A stretch of 64,000 nucleotides of DNA from Arthrobotrys musiformis (lineage: Eukaryota > Ascomycota > Orbiliomycetes > Orbiliales > Orbiliaceae), in NCBI GenBank assembly GCA_036971715.1, contig JAVHJL010000002.1, positions 4,372,501 through 4,436,500 of the forward strand, read 5' to 3'. Below the pieces are notes generated by a model. The model saw only the letters and a program-made list of their open reading frames with translations, was not told the DNA's origin and searched no databases. This document shows, one piece after another, positions 47,415 through 58,905 of the stretch. The position numbers and the translations under genes were made by a program. Each line of letters opens with the position of its first letter. The first letter of the stretch is position 1.

Positions 47415-49263
47415 TCAAACACTATCCCGTATCGGCGCCATCTCGCTCTTCCCGCTCCTTAGCCAAAACGCCCAGACCGCATCCACGACCACAATAATTC
47501 CAAAACTAACCACCAACGACCCACCAAAGATCCATCTATGGTATAGCCACGCATTATCCGCGTTCATATCTATCTTTGTGACCGCGATACACCATGGTAG
47601 AACGTATAGTATGTTCGAACATAGTGATTGGTAAAGATACCATCGAGGCTGCGTGGCCAAAAGGATAGTGGCCAGCTGGGTGCTGAGGGCGTAGAAGATA
47701 TAGCACCATTCGATGCTCTAAACTCAGCAGGTACATTAGTATGCACAATTATATATACTTCTAGTGAACGAGACGGGATACTGGGCGTATACGTACCTTC
47801 CACATCATCTCCGTAACCTCGGCGGCACTATCGCTGTTCGAAAGGTAGTACGCAAACGACCTAACACCCCCAGTATACGCCAATACAATGAACAGCAAAA
47901 TCTCAATCCAAAACACGATCACGAACGACTTAATCGCCGGCTGAACAATCTCTACAACCTCTCCGTAAGTATACCACCTTGTCTCGTACCCAGACCTGGA
48001 TACCACCCGTAAAATCCAGCTTAAAGCAGGTAGGATGACTTACTCCAAATATCCGCCCACCCGGCCCTCGCCCTCCGCACCTCCCTCCCAACCCTCCCCC
48101 TCCAACCCCCCCACTTATGCCCCACAAACGTCACCGCAGAAGCCTCAAGCGCCTGAACAGGCACCATAATCAACCCCCACCGAATCGTATTAAACACCCC
48201 CCAAGCAGTCGCATACGTATTCCCCATACTCACAATATTCGATATCAACCACAGGTACAACGCATTCCTCACCGCCGACTCCGCGAACGTAAACACACCG
48301 GCCCTCACCAACTGCTTCAACGCTATATAATTCGGTTTCGTGGCGGTTTTCATCGAAACGGGGGTATGTGATAATACCTTCTTGCTGGTGAAGATGAAAT
48401 ATACCACCCCGGCTAGCGCACCACACCCATCGCACGCCAGACGGATCCCTGCCTGCGTATTAACCGTCGGTTTCAACCCCGGTGCTCTCACGGTGGATAT
48501 CAACGCCAGGTCCAGTATGATATTAACAAAAGTAGCAACAGAGTTAATAACCAATGGAATATCCGGCCGATCCAAAGCTCTCGTAGCCGCCCCGACAGCA
48601 GCGTTAATCGCTGAAAACAACGTGGAAAACGATGAGATGCGGATATACGTCAACGATGCATCTCTAGTCTCCGGTGGGACGAATGTAGATGCGAAAGATG
48701 ATGCTGCGGAGCAAAAGATTATGGAGAGCAGAAGGCCGAGGAGGGTTTGCGTGTATATTAGGGTGTAGGTGAGGTTTATACGGGATTGAATAGTGCGGGA
48801 GGAGCGGTCGCCGATGACGGTGAAGACGCCGCGGGGGAGACCTTCGTTTATTACTTCCGCGAAGACACCGATGTATCTAATAAATTCATTTTCTTAACAT
48901 CAGAGAGTTTTGGTTTCGAGGAGGGGGTATGGGGAACAATACGTATAAGCATCAGTCGTAGCGACCATCGAACCGTCTATCTGCGCCACCCACAACTTCG
49001 ATAACGTGCCGTAGAGCGCAGGAAGCAGAAACGTGCATAAATTGAAGAATATAGAGCCAAGGTATCTATCATATACCAAACTCGTCAGCTTCAACCGCTC
49101 CTCGGGACATAGATATTAGTAGACAGAAGGAGCATCACCTCTCCCGACTCCACCACACAGCCTTCGCGTTCGGCTCCCCCGAGCCCCTATCTTCATTCCT
49201 AACCTCCTCATCTCTATCATCCGTAGCCTGCGTACTCACACGTTGTTTAGAATCATCCATCAT
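47415..49263 (-). CDS. MATE family transporter
   Basis: Minus-strand exons 49263..49139, 49065..48943, 48876..48044, 47951..47797 and 47717..47415 join in phase to about 512 residues. After an acidic cytosolic start come membrane helices with MATE motifs: WVAQIDGSMVATTDAYTYIG, FAEVINEGLPRGVFTVIGD, AAVGAATRALDRPDIPLVIN, and AGIRLACDGCGALAGVVYFI. The C-terminal helices include IEWCYIFYALSTQLATILLA. This is the fungal branch of multidrug and toxin extrusion proteins, which are H+ or Na+ antiporters in the plasma or vacuolar membrane. The substrate is unknown. The third intron (48043..47952) was chosen because its GTAAGT donor and GTAG acceptor give the family-like join WADIW to KIVQPAIKS. The first intron and the start are the least certain. 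Confidence 0.85.
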
Positions 49264-50370
49264 AAAAAGAATACCTCAAATTGCGTTGTCGACAAAATAT
49301 CCAACAAATCCCAGGCATCGCCGGCACCAAAGCCATAAACCAGGAAAACCATCGAATCCGCCAAAGGGGGATACTTATACCCTCCTGGCTCCCTATAAAA
49401 CAAAAAAATCCACATACCTTCAACTTCCTATATCCCCACCTCGAAAACATAGCGCCTACAGAACCTCCCTCGACAAACCCCGCATTCGAATTCAAATGAT
49501 GCCTGAAGTTTTTTTGGTTCGTATCGGGTGTTTTGTTTGCAAACGGTGTGCTCGAGAGAGCGAAGTAGTTTTTATGACAGAAAAATAATGTGCTTGATAT
49601 ATCACCTGCACCCAGTCTGCACAACCGAATCGATGCCATCCATGTAAACCTGGTAAGAGTCTAACCCAATTCTCTTGAAACAAACCGTGATGATAGGTTG
49701 CACAAGGGGGTGGGGAACTCCGTGCCCTCCTTCACGAACGCCACTGATGCAAGCCAATGGCAAGGGAGTTCTCCTCTCCAATCACAAGGGTCACTGTTCG
49801 AATTGTTATCTCGGGACAAATTTTCCATCGAATCATTCTATTGAGATGTGCGAGATACATGCGAGAATGCAGGGAGGACATTGCATTGAAAAGAAAAGAG
49901 AGCAGCAAAAGCACTGACAAGCACACAGACGATGGAAGAAAAGAAACGACATAAAGATATCGTCGACAGAAACAATCAAATAAAAAACAGTCCCCCCTTA
50001 CTTTTATCCAAAACCTCTAGCAATCGAATCGACTTTTCCCCCTTCCTTAGCAATGCAAATTTTCACGAGAACAAGCAAGGAGAAAAAAATCGAAGAAGCG
50101 AAATTTAGAGCACAGTTGAAAAGAAGCGCGAACTGAGACCAGGACAAAGAAAAAGCGTGATTGAAGGATTAATTGTAGTAGGAGCGTACAAGGAGTTTTC
50201 AGTGAATACGTGAGTATGAATAGGGACAAGTTTTCGTTTTCAAGGAGGGCGTTGTATTCGTGGTGAAAAGGTTCGTGGTCAGATTAAGCTTCCCAAGAAG
50301 CTAGGTAAAGATTTGTTGTTTGCAGAGTAATTTTCGTAGTAGTTAGACGTTTGGTGGACAAAAAAACCGT
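49264..50370. other. Intergenic
   Basis: This is the 5' flank of the MATE gene and the 3' flank of the eIF4A gene. The open frames in 49253..49639 have no recognisable product. No gene is called. Confidence 0.55.
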
Positions 50371-50631
50371 TTAGATAAGATCAGCGACGTTCCTAGAAGG
50401 GTAGTTGGTTAGCCGGGCTCTCTTTCGCATTCATTCGTAAGGAAAGGGCGGACATACATTGGCATTTCTTCGATCTGGGTAGAGTAGAAAGTCTCAATGT
50501 CACGCATCATGCGGACATCGTCGGCGGTAACGAAGTTGATAGCAACACCCTTACGACCGAAACGACCACCACGACCAATACGATGGATATAGTTCTCACG
50601 ATTGGCTGGGAGATCGTAGTTGATGACCAAG

Positions 50632-50678
<47 letters not shown>

Positions 50679-50685
50679 CAGGACA

Positions 50686-50719
<34 letters not shown>

Positions 50720-51900
50720 GCTCACGCTGGCCCTGCTCCATATCTCCGTGCATGGCGGAGACAGTGAAGTCACGCTTGGTGAGCTGGTCAGTGAGCCAGT
50801 CGACCTTCTTGCGGGTGTTGCAGAAGATGACAGCCTGGGTAATAGTCACAGTCTCGTACAGGTCGGAGAGAGTGTCGAGCTTCCAGTCTTCCTTCTCAAC
50901 AGCGATGTAGAACTGCTTGATACCTTCAAGGGTAAGCTCGTCCTTCTTGACCAAGATGCGGACAGGATCACGCATGAACTTGGTGGTAACCTCCAAGACG
51001 TCCTGTGGCATGGTGGCAGAGAGGAGGACGACCTGGGTGGACTGTGGGAGGAGCTGGAAGATGTCGTAGATTTGCTCGGTGAAACCACGCTATATGGGAG
51101 AAAGATATTAGAAAATCAAGTCGAGGCCAGGTTGATTCGAAAACAACTTACCGACAACATCTCATCGGCCTCGTCGAGGATGAACATCTTCATGCAATCG
51201 GTCTTAAGGGCTCGGCGCTGGATCATGTCATGAACACGACCGGGGGTTCCGACGACAATCTGTTGTCCTTCTCCCAAGTTCTTCATGTCATCACGGACGG
51301 CGGTGCCTCCAATACAAGCATAGGAGGTGATGTTCATGAAGTCACCGAGAGCGACAACGACCTTTTGGATCTGTTGGGCCAATTCACGGGTTGGGGCCAA
51401 GATGAGAGCCTGGGTCTGCTTGATTTCGGGGTCGATCTTCTGCAAGCAGGAGATGGAGAAAGTAGCAGTCTTGCCGGTACCAGACTGGGCCTGGGCAATG
51501 ACATCGTGACCTGGAGAACATCAATTAGTAAAGAGGTTACTAAGGGGTCCGATAGGTGGAATATAGGTGGGGAAAGGTTCTTACCCTTGACGACTGGCAA
51601 GATAGCACGCTGCTGGATAGCGGATGGGCGCTCGAAACTGCAAATTTTCCGTTAGTGTGGGGTTCCCTCAGCTGGCTTGTTGCAAAAGCGGTTTTTCATA
51701 CCCATAAGCGTAGATACCTATAACAAAAAAAACATCTCATTAGCTACTGATCCGTAGAGGAGGCCATATCAGCTGGAAGCAGCAAACATACCTCGGAGAA
51801 GCTCTGGCTTCAATTCCATGTCATCGAAAGACTCGGTGGTTTGGTCCCAGTTAGACTCGATTTGCGAGTCAGGTGGGTTATCGATGCCCTCGGAAGCCAT
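50371..51900 (-). CDS. eIF4A: Translation initiation factor eIF4A (DEAD-box RNA helicase)
   Basis: Six minus-strand exons (51900..51792, 51717..51702, 51637..51585, 51510..51152, 51089..50458, 50392..50371) give about 396 residues, the normal length. Motifs in order are: Q motif GFERPSAIQQRAI, motif I AQSGTGKT (about 67-74), Ia PTRELAQQ, GG and TPGR, DEAD, SAT, ARGID and HRIGRGGRFGR. The last exon gives the conserved end MPMNVADLI. Reading through the last intron would replace it with MYVRPFLTNECEREPG. eIF4A unwinds mRNA 5' leaders as part of eIF4F and is essential. Exon 2 is a 16-nt microexon coding the middle of GIYAYG. Several introns carry a CTAAT-like branch site. Codon use is strongly biased (GGT, GTC, AAG), as expected for a highly expressed gene. 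Confidence 0.97.
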
Positions 51901-52535
51901 GATTGCGGTTGAGGAACGGGGATTTCAGAAAGCAAAAGCGTGCTTTCTGAAAGTCGAAAAAGAGATTTTTCGGGAGGGAGGGAAAAAAGGCCTTTGAAAG
52001 CTTTTTTTACTTCCTTAGCGGGTCGATAAGAGAACTATTGAAGTCTCTGAGGGCGGACCTTTCTCGATTGCTCAAGAGAAAGGACAAGGCCAAAAACAGA
52101 TTCTGACGAGAGATCTCTTCTTCTGACTGAAGCAGAAAAAGAGGATAACCGGTGCAGGAATCTGTAGCTACTAGGAGCTAGACGAAGGTATCAAAGCGGT
52201 TTGGAAAACTACTGGAGTCCCAAACGGCGGTACGAAAAGAACCGGAGAGGTCTATCGACTTGAAGCAAGCACGATAGATCTAATTCCTTTACGTGAAGAT
52301 AGGGATGAAATCAATTCGTCCCTGTGGTGATGTGTTCTGGTGGTTGTCTTCTGTGTGGTTGTTGATGATGGTGGAGAGAAGGAGGGGAGAGGGAGAAAGG
52401 CGAGGAAAATCTTTTTTTTAATATCAGTCGGTTTGTTTGGGGGGACTTTTTCGGAGGTGGAGTGGCCCCTCCACACAAACACCACAAACCACCACCAAAA
52501 CCAGGACCAGGGCAGCCAGCCAGAAGGAGGGGCTA

Positions 52536-52570
<35 letters not shown>

Positions 52571-54955
52571 CTCCCTCGCGCAGGCAAACTATATCTACTG
52601 CCTCATTTTGAAAAAAAAAAAATTACTCCTACGATTTTTAGTGGTTGCCTGCCCACTCATAATTTTTATTATTGGGTACAAGTGAAAAAAAATCTGTCTG
52701 CTAACTACGTAGGGCGACGGCGGCTTAGTGGCTAGCTAGCTAAGGAACCATACAAAGAACTCCCATATCGAGGCCAGAGCAGAGGAGGACCTTTGAAGCT
52801 TCAACCAATAGGCAATCTGAAAAGACCCGACGCTATAACGAATTGAATCAAGCGCATTTCTACGAGTATCCCAACTACCTCTAACAATGTGAGTTGTCCA
52901 TCTACATTTTCTTCTTCAGAGCTAAGCTAACTGGGTGCAGTACATACGGGGCGACGAAGGAACTCGACTTCCGCCCATCTGGATGGTTTTTATTCATATG
53001 TGTGTGTGTCTCGTCTGTGTGTGTGCGCACAAAGGTGGGGTTCTGCCTGCCCCAAACGGCGGTATCACACACAGCGAAGATACAGTTCACAGGCACAGCG
53101 ACCAGTCGGGGTGGCCCCACTAGCCTCATTCAGACGTCAGGGAGGTTTTCTCTCATTCGATAAGATTAGAAACAGAAACATAAACTGAAAAATTTTTCGT
53201 ACCCTAGCAAGAGTCATCCTGCATCAAAACGTGCAAACGGAACCACGCTAGAAGTTCTCTCGGACTGTTAAATGCAAGCTTTGGCACAGAGCTTTGCCCC
53301 CCAGAGCTTAACTCGAGCTATACTACCACAGTTAAGTGTGCTCCCTGTACCCCTCGTTCATGGAGCAGTTATCACTATAATACCCGGGGAAAGCACTTCG
53401 ACGGCAAATCCGTCTGACGGTGGCACTCTCAATCTCGTAAAACAACAGCGAAATGCGTTTTTGTACGGAGGACATTCAAGACGAGGAGTCACCCGAGCAC
53501 AGTGATCAATAGTGTCATGATGGCCAGAATGAGCTCCCACGCGGAAGTTTGTCCCTTTGTTCGCATAACATTCGCCCTGGAATTTGTTTGGAAGTGCCGA
53601 GTCACAAAGAAGAATAAGGGGTAATTGATAGTATCCCTTCTTGACCATCAAATTTGCAATTTCACGTATGCCCAAGAGTTTCATACCTACCAGCGGTCAC
53701 TTTGAGCTCGTTTTCGAGATCTTTCATCGCTCTGTGCGCGGATATATCAATATTAGATTGGCCTCGTCCCACGATATCAAATCCTTCCGACAACCTCTTG
53801 GCATAATCTGCTCCTTATCTAATCAAGATCCCCGTCGGCGCCACAGTTGGCGGCTTTGAGACCTCGTTCCTATTTTAGAAATACAACAGAGCCAACACGA
53901 CACTTTGTCACATTTTTGATGTTACCGATTAGGACCCCTTGCATGTGGCCTAGTCACAACCTTGGCTCTGGGATTTGGCAAGTCTGAATTCTTGGTATGG
54001 TACAAGAATACCTCCTAACCCCCCTCAACCCGGCTTCCGAACTGCAACCCCCTTAACCGCCTGAATTCACGAACCATACTCACATACTCTACACTCTTGC
54101 CACCCAACACGGCCACGCCACAACCCTCCACCTGCCCCAAATCACACATCACACACATCTCTCTCAACATACCAGTGGATCTCGGCAGTTGTCGATCTTG
54201 ATGACGTATAGTTCCACAAAGTGAGTCATGTAGTCTTAGTTTCCTAGAGTAGCTAGTGTTTGTCTTGGGATGATTTTACGACTGGTGCGAACGGATTCAA
54301 GGAACCAATAAACCGTTCTCGGATGTTCAACCCTTCAGAAATTACGGAGGTTCGCTTAGTCTGGCCATTTTCGGAGGTTAATTTGGATTGGGTATATTAA
54401 GGGTGTCAGTTTATCATTCGGTGAAGGTTTAGCTGCCTGAGACAGCGAGGATGGCCTTTTCTTTCTCTTATGTTTTATGAGGGAATGGTGTTCTGTGGAG
54501 ACGACTCCTTCCAACTGATAGGTTCCCATATCCGCAATCAACAAGTAGTATATACTTTACTATTAAACACGGCCAATTGATTCTATTCCATGGGTTTCAT
54601 AGCTTTCTATAACGTTATAACTAGTGAACTCTATCTTGTTGTACATCTGGTCTCGTACCCAGACGTCACAAAGTTATACATCCATAAATAATAACTGATA
54701 CAAGAAATGAAACATATAAATTTAAAGTGCAAATATATATAGGCGAGTTCATGGTGTATCTGTCGCAGATTCCAGAGGCGTGATATATGTACTACGTTTC
54801 AGGTATATATTCGTTCACACTCACGAACAAGTATAGCGCAAATGGGTCTCAAGGTTTTGTGCCTAGGTCTCGCATATATGTGGTACACCAACGGGGGCTA
54901 GATCTAGCCTTAATTAATCACGTAGCTTATACCGGTGTATACCATACCCAAACAC
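51901..54955. other. 3-kb intergenic region upstream of eIF4A
   Basis: The first 600 bases are the eIF4A leader/promoter, including a T32 run and a purine-rich (GGAGAGAAGG) segment. After that it contains TG-rich (52998-53030) and AC-rich stretches, and no coding sequence that I can support. Confidence 0.55.
52539..52570. repeat. T32 homopolymer upstream of eIF4A
   Basis: Thirty-two consecutive T (A32 on the eIF4A strand), about 640 bp upstream of its start codon. Poly(dA:dT) tracts often exclude nucleosomes in fungal promoters. The exact length is uncertain because of sequencing. Confidence 0.9.
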
Positions 54956-55483
54956 CTACTCCTCACCAACTTCATACCACGGCCTCTCCATCCACCAATC
55001 CGCCCTCCCCTTCCCCCTCCTCCAAATCATATCAACCCTCTCCCTCCCAGTCTTCACAATCTCACCATACTCCCTCGCCTTCCTCTCCCTCTCCCCAGCC
55101 CTCCTCTCCATCCTCTCCTCCAACTTCTCCGCCGCCTCTTTAACATCCATCAACCCCCCATAAATCCTCATCTCCCACAGCGCCTTCTGCTCACCATCCA
55201 ACCTCCCCTTCAAATCCCTACACCTCTCCCGAAACCCCTCCAAATTACGGTTAACTTTATGCACCCCGACCTGTAATAACTTCACCCTCACCAGAAGTCT
55301 TTGCCAATCTTGTAGTTCGGCGGATGTCAACGGCGGTTCTACTTTCGGGAATATTTTGGAGTTTATGAAGGAATCGTGGGGTGGTTTACGGGAGGAGAAG
55401 GGATCGCTGGGGGTTTTGGGTGTTAGGCCGAGGGTGTGGGAGATTGCGGCGTAGTCTATGTTTTTAAAACCCAGGGATTCCAT
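54956..55483 (-). CDS. Unrecognised coiled-coil protein
   Basis: The ATG at 55483 (MESLGFKNIDYAAISHTLGL) gives 175 residues. The frame is open to 55540 but without another ATG. The N-terminus is short and Pro-containing. From about residue 55 it is helical and charged (ELQDWQRLLVRVKLLQVGVH; KEAAEKLEERMERRAGERE), and it ends in a Trp-rich basic tail (VDMIWRRGKGRADWWMERPW). I do not recognise a domain. It is probably a real gene because the amphipathic heptad pattern is sustained and the codons are biased to C/T in the third position. An upstream exon is possible. Confidence 0.6.
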   Translation of the reverse strand: MESLGFKNIDYAAISHTLGLTPKTPSDPFSSRKPPHDSFINSKIFPKVEPPLTSAELQDWQRLLVRVKLLQVGVHKVNRNLEGFRERCRDLKGRLDGEQKALWEMRIYGGLMDVKEAAEKLEERMERRAGERERKAREYGEIVKTGRERVDMIWRRGKGRADWWMERPWYEVGEE

Positions 55484-55903
55484 TTTATAGGAGGGTGGCC
55501 TACGCTTAACTATACGAACAGGTGTAGACCGCTTTTGCAATCTGAGACTAATGATGATTTACGGTTGAGGTTTTATATGATTCTGTAATTATTGCCTAGG
55601 TCTCGGGTGTTTGGGGGGGGAATACAGATAGTGGTAGTCGTTGGGGTCTGACTCGTAGTGATATTTTGTCGCAGGGTATTCTGCACCAACCTCCCTTCCT
55701 CGAAGAACATTGTTTGACGATAGACGAAGTACAATAGCTTCGCTCACACCTAGTTACAAACTACGAGTATATGCAAAGCAAATCCAGAGAAAGAAAGAAA
55801 GAAACACATTATCATTATCATTAAAAGGGCCGGGGGCATCATACCCCCTCCCACCGCCATAAAAAATAAAATAAAAAATTAAAAAAAAAAATAAAAAGAA
55901 AAA
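55484..55903. other. Intergenic, A-rich at the right end
   Basis: A 420-bp spacer. 55860-55900 is almost pure A/T and probably belongs to the 3' end of the next minus-strand gene. Confidence 0.6.
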
Positions 55904-56322
55904 TCACTTCTCCTCCTCCCCATCCTCCTCCTCCCTGCCAACTTTAAAAAGCGGCTCCCCGGTCTCAGGATCCCACTTGAGATCCTTCTCCTGCCTCAAC
56001 AACGCCTTCCTGACCCACTCCTCGTGGATCTTCTCATACATCCCCATCTTCCGTTGCTGCGCGAACCTACGGGGCCTCGAGAAGTGAGGCCCCGTGTAGG
56101 TCGTGTAGTGACCCGGGGAAGATGGGGTGCTGGCACTATTATTCAAATTCGTCAGTAAAATCCTCATCATTATTCCAGAAGGCTAATTCACCCAAAAGAG
56201 AGGGTATATTTCAAAATTACTCACGCTGTGGGAGCAGCAGCAGCAGGTTTTCGCTCCAGAACGAGCTTCTTGGTCTGTTCCCCCGGCGGGGAAAACACAT
56301 CGACCGGTTCATCGGAACTCAT
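55904..56322 (-). CDS. Small unrecognised acidic-tailed protein
   Basis: Exons 56322..56225 and 56129..55904 (95-nt intron, phase 2, GTGAGT donor and CTGAC-like branch) give about 107 residues. It starts MSSDEPVDVFSPPGEQ and has an Ala/Pro linker. The central motif is GPHFSRPRRFAQQRKMGMYE, followed by a helical WVRKALLRQEKDLKWDPETG segment and an acidic end. The repeated aromatic/Arg pattern and short acidic tail suggest a small conserved fungal protein, but I do not recognise it. The splice was chosen so that both halves stay in one continuous frame. Confidence 0.62.
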
Positions 56323-57028
56323 GACGAAACGCAAACGGCTCGGAGAATGTAATTTTGGAGTATGAGGTTTGCGTGATGGAGGTGGAAGGTCCAGGTAGCT
56401 GGTTGATGCTGGTCTGGTTGGTGTGGAAGCTATGTTGGTTTTGGATCAAGTGCTGGAGCTTGATGAGGAGGTGGTGGAGAGGGAGTGTTGCTGTGAGAAG
56501 GGGTTTCATTATCTGCTCCCATTGTGACTTCTGGAGAGGGAAAACTGGTGATTATGATGATGATACTGATGATTATGACAATGATGGATTCTTCTGGTAG
56601 CTTGATGATGATTGATGAGAAGGAAGATTCTATTTTACAAGATTACAATTTCTAGAAGGCGATTAAGAGAAATATAATCGTAGAGTAAAGGAATTCACGC
56701 TAGAAAGATTGTACGCTCAGTAACGATGAAGTCTATGGACTCGTGAAGACAGTGGGACACAAAACAGTATATGAGGTGAAGAGGGCTCGGGAACGAAATA
56801 GACAAAATAGTGTGGAACCGTGGGGAAAGGAGATTATGGTTATAGGGACAGATATTATATCTTTAGGAAGCTATTGAAAACATGATGTAGAAGGTTTGGC
56901 CAACCAGCCTTTTGTGCAGGAGTATTTCTTTTCAAAAGAAAGGGAATCGTATCAATGTCAAAGGGAGACTAGGCAAATTGAAAGAAGAGACTGAGCAAAT
57001 TCAAAGAACGGAATACCTGTCTTGGGCT
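56323..57028. other. Intergenic
   Basis: This region holds the promoter of the small protein and the 3' flank of the next gene. It contains GAT-rich microsatellite-like sequence (ATGATGATGATACTGATGATTATGA around 56550-56580). No gene is seen. Confidence 0.55.
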
Positions 57029-58008
57029 TCAAAGTTTCAACTGGGGGATTTCTTCATCAGGGATGAAGGAATCAGTAGTACCAGTTTCTTCAGAATCACC
57101 AGCGGAACTCTCTCTGACTCCCTCGTTCTTCTGGGCGTTTTGCTTAAGCTTCTGCTTCTCGAGCTTGGCTTTTTCGTATCTCTCCTGACGCTTGGCTTTC
57201 TTGAGCTTCGCCTTCTCAGCTTTTGCCTTCTCGAGCTTTTCTTTCTCAAGCTTCTCCTTCTCTAGGTTCTCTTTCTCGACCCTTTCCTTCTCGAGCTCCT
57301 GTTTCGTCTTGTGTTCGAGAGGGGCGACGGGAAGACTTCCTTCATAAGTCTCGAGTCGGATGCGTTCGGCATCAGCGTCGGCAATTCGTTTGAATCGCGC
57401 TTGGGACTCTTTGTCCGGACCGGGAACGAAAATTGTTTCCTTAGCCTGGCCTGGAAGCTTGACACGAATGACCGGAACACGATCACCCTCTTTGTAGTAA
57501 AGAGCATCCGACTTCCCAGAATCATCCTTTCCAAGAGTGGCCTGAATGTGGCCAACGACTCCTTTGTTGGGATTCTGTTGCTCCTTGTCGACAAGATCCT
57601 CGTTCTGCGTCGACAGAAGACGAAGACAGGCATTAATGTCCTTCATCTTGCTCAAGACCTTCTCGAGCTCTGCTTTAGCTTCGGCGCGATCGAGCTTGTC
57701 GTATTTGTACTTGACAACGAGGTGTTCTCCGAAGGAGAGCTTGTCGGTTGGTTGAAGGGCCTTGCTATTGCGTAAAACGGTCATGCGGGATACCTCGAAG
57801 AATGGACAGGTTGAACCGATCACGTCTAAGAGAGACTGTACCGTATTCAGTAGATGCATCGGAAAGATGTATTGGTCGGATGGAAAGTGTGATGGGTGAA
57901 GAGTTGGATTGCTTTACTTACGTTGACATCGTCGACTTTGTCGAAAATCCTGACAGAGGTGCTGAGATTTGGCATCTCGACCAAGACGGTCATACCACTG
58001 GAAGCCAT
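57029..58008 (-). CDS. Beta-grasp (ubiquitin-like) family member 1, with Lys/Glu coiled coil
   Basis: Exons 58008..57922 and 57835..57029 (86-nt intron, phase 0, GTAAGT donor) give about 297 residues. Residues 6-72 look like a beta-grasp domain: strand MTVLVEMPN, strand TSVRIFDK, helix VNSLLDVIGS, strand RMTVLRNSKAL, strand SFGEHLVVKY. The intron lies between KVDDVN and SLLDV. A middle part (VPVIRVKLPGQAKETIFVPG) may be a reduced second domain. After it comes a long Lys/Glu helix (EKENLEKEKLEKEKLEKAK) and an acidic end. The same intron position and domain shape occur in the next two genes. I do not know a named family. The fold assignment is inference from the strand pattern. Confidence 0.72.
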
Positions 58009-58905
58009 TTCTGATTAATCGAAAGGATGGGTTTGTTAATAATAGGGATTGAATTGATGGAGTCGATTGGGATGTTGCTGATGGGAGGCTTTGGGGGGTG
58101 ATGGGAATGATGGTTGGTTTTTGGTGGGAAAGGTTTTGATGGCATACAGTAGGTTTAATAGTGCTGGAAAGCCGAGCACAGTTTCGACGTTATATGACAC
58201 ATAGCTGGGTCAAATATACGGGCAATGTCGTCGACACGGTCCTTTGACAGACAGAAGACCCCATAGGTTACTGATACATATCACGATGTCATCTAATCTA
58301 TAATTAACTAGAGGTCGAACACTATAGACAAATAGAGAACCTCGACGTTTCTTTATAGAATCCACAGTTACGAAACTCACGCCCAGGTTCCTTCCCAGAC
58401 CAAATACGCAATATACAAATTTCTCTCGCTGCCAGGCTTCTCACCTTAATGCAAGTTGGATGGTCTTATCTTAGCTGCTTGGAGAAGGCTAGCCTTGATA
58501 CCAACTACTCCTGGCGCAGAGACGATCGAGAGGATGATTCCAATCTATATCTCACCAGCATCGTCAAGCTATATATACAGGTATACGTACGAACAAGTTC
58601 AGTAGTGAATTGTTATTTTATTATCTCCCCCTTATGCCAGTACCTAAGCTAATGTTATCAAACCCTAGCTAGCTAGCCTTCATATGGTAGTGCTCTTCTT
58701 TATTACATACATATTCCCATCGGGGAATCAGGGAGAGCAACTAAAAGTCAAACGAAAGAAATCAGAAGCTGAACAACGACAGTCCCAGACTTTTTTTTAT
58801 ATATCCGAGAAGCCGCGTATCAGCCCGAAAAAGTATTTAAAAGGGGGCCACTTGACTTTAGGAAAATTTTGTTTCCAGCTCAAGTCGTTCAGCAAACTCC
58901 TCGGA
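58009..58905. other. Spacer between the first two cluster genes
   Basis: 900 bp with no gene seen. It holds the promoter of the 57029..58008 gene and the 3' flank of the 58906..60127 gene. Confidence 0.55.

Noticed and set aside
47415..49263. MATE gene as a pseudogene because its pieces lie in different frames
   Set aside because: All pieces join in phase with consensus introns, and the joins match the family, so no break is needed.
50583..51233. 216-codon plus-strand frame over eIF4A
   Set aside because: It is antisense shadow of the conserved DEAD-box gene, held open by its codon bias.
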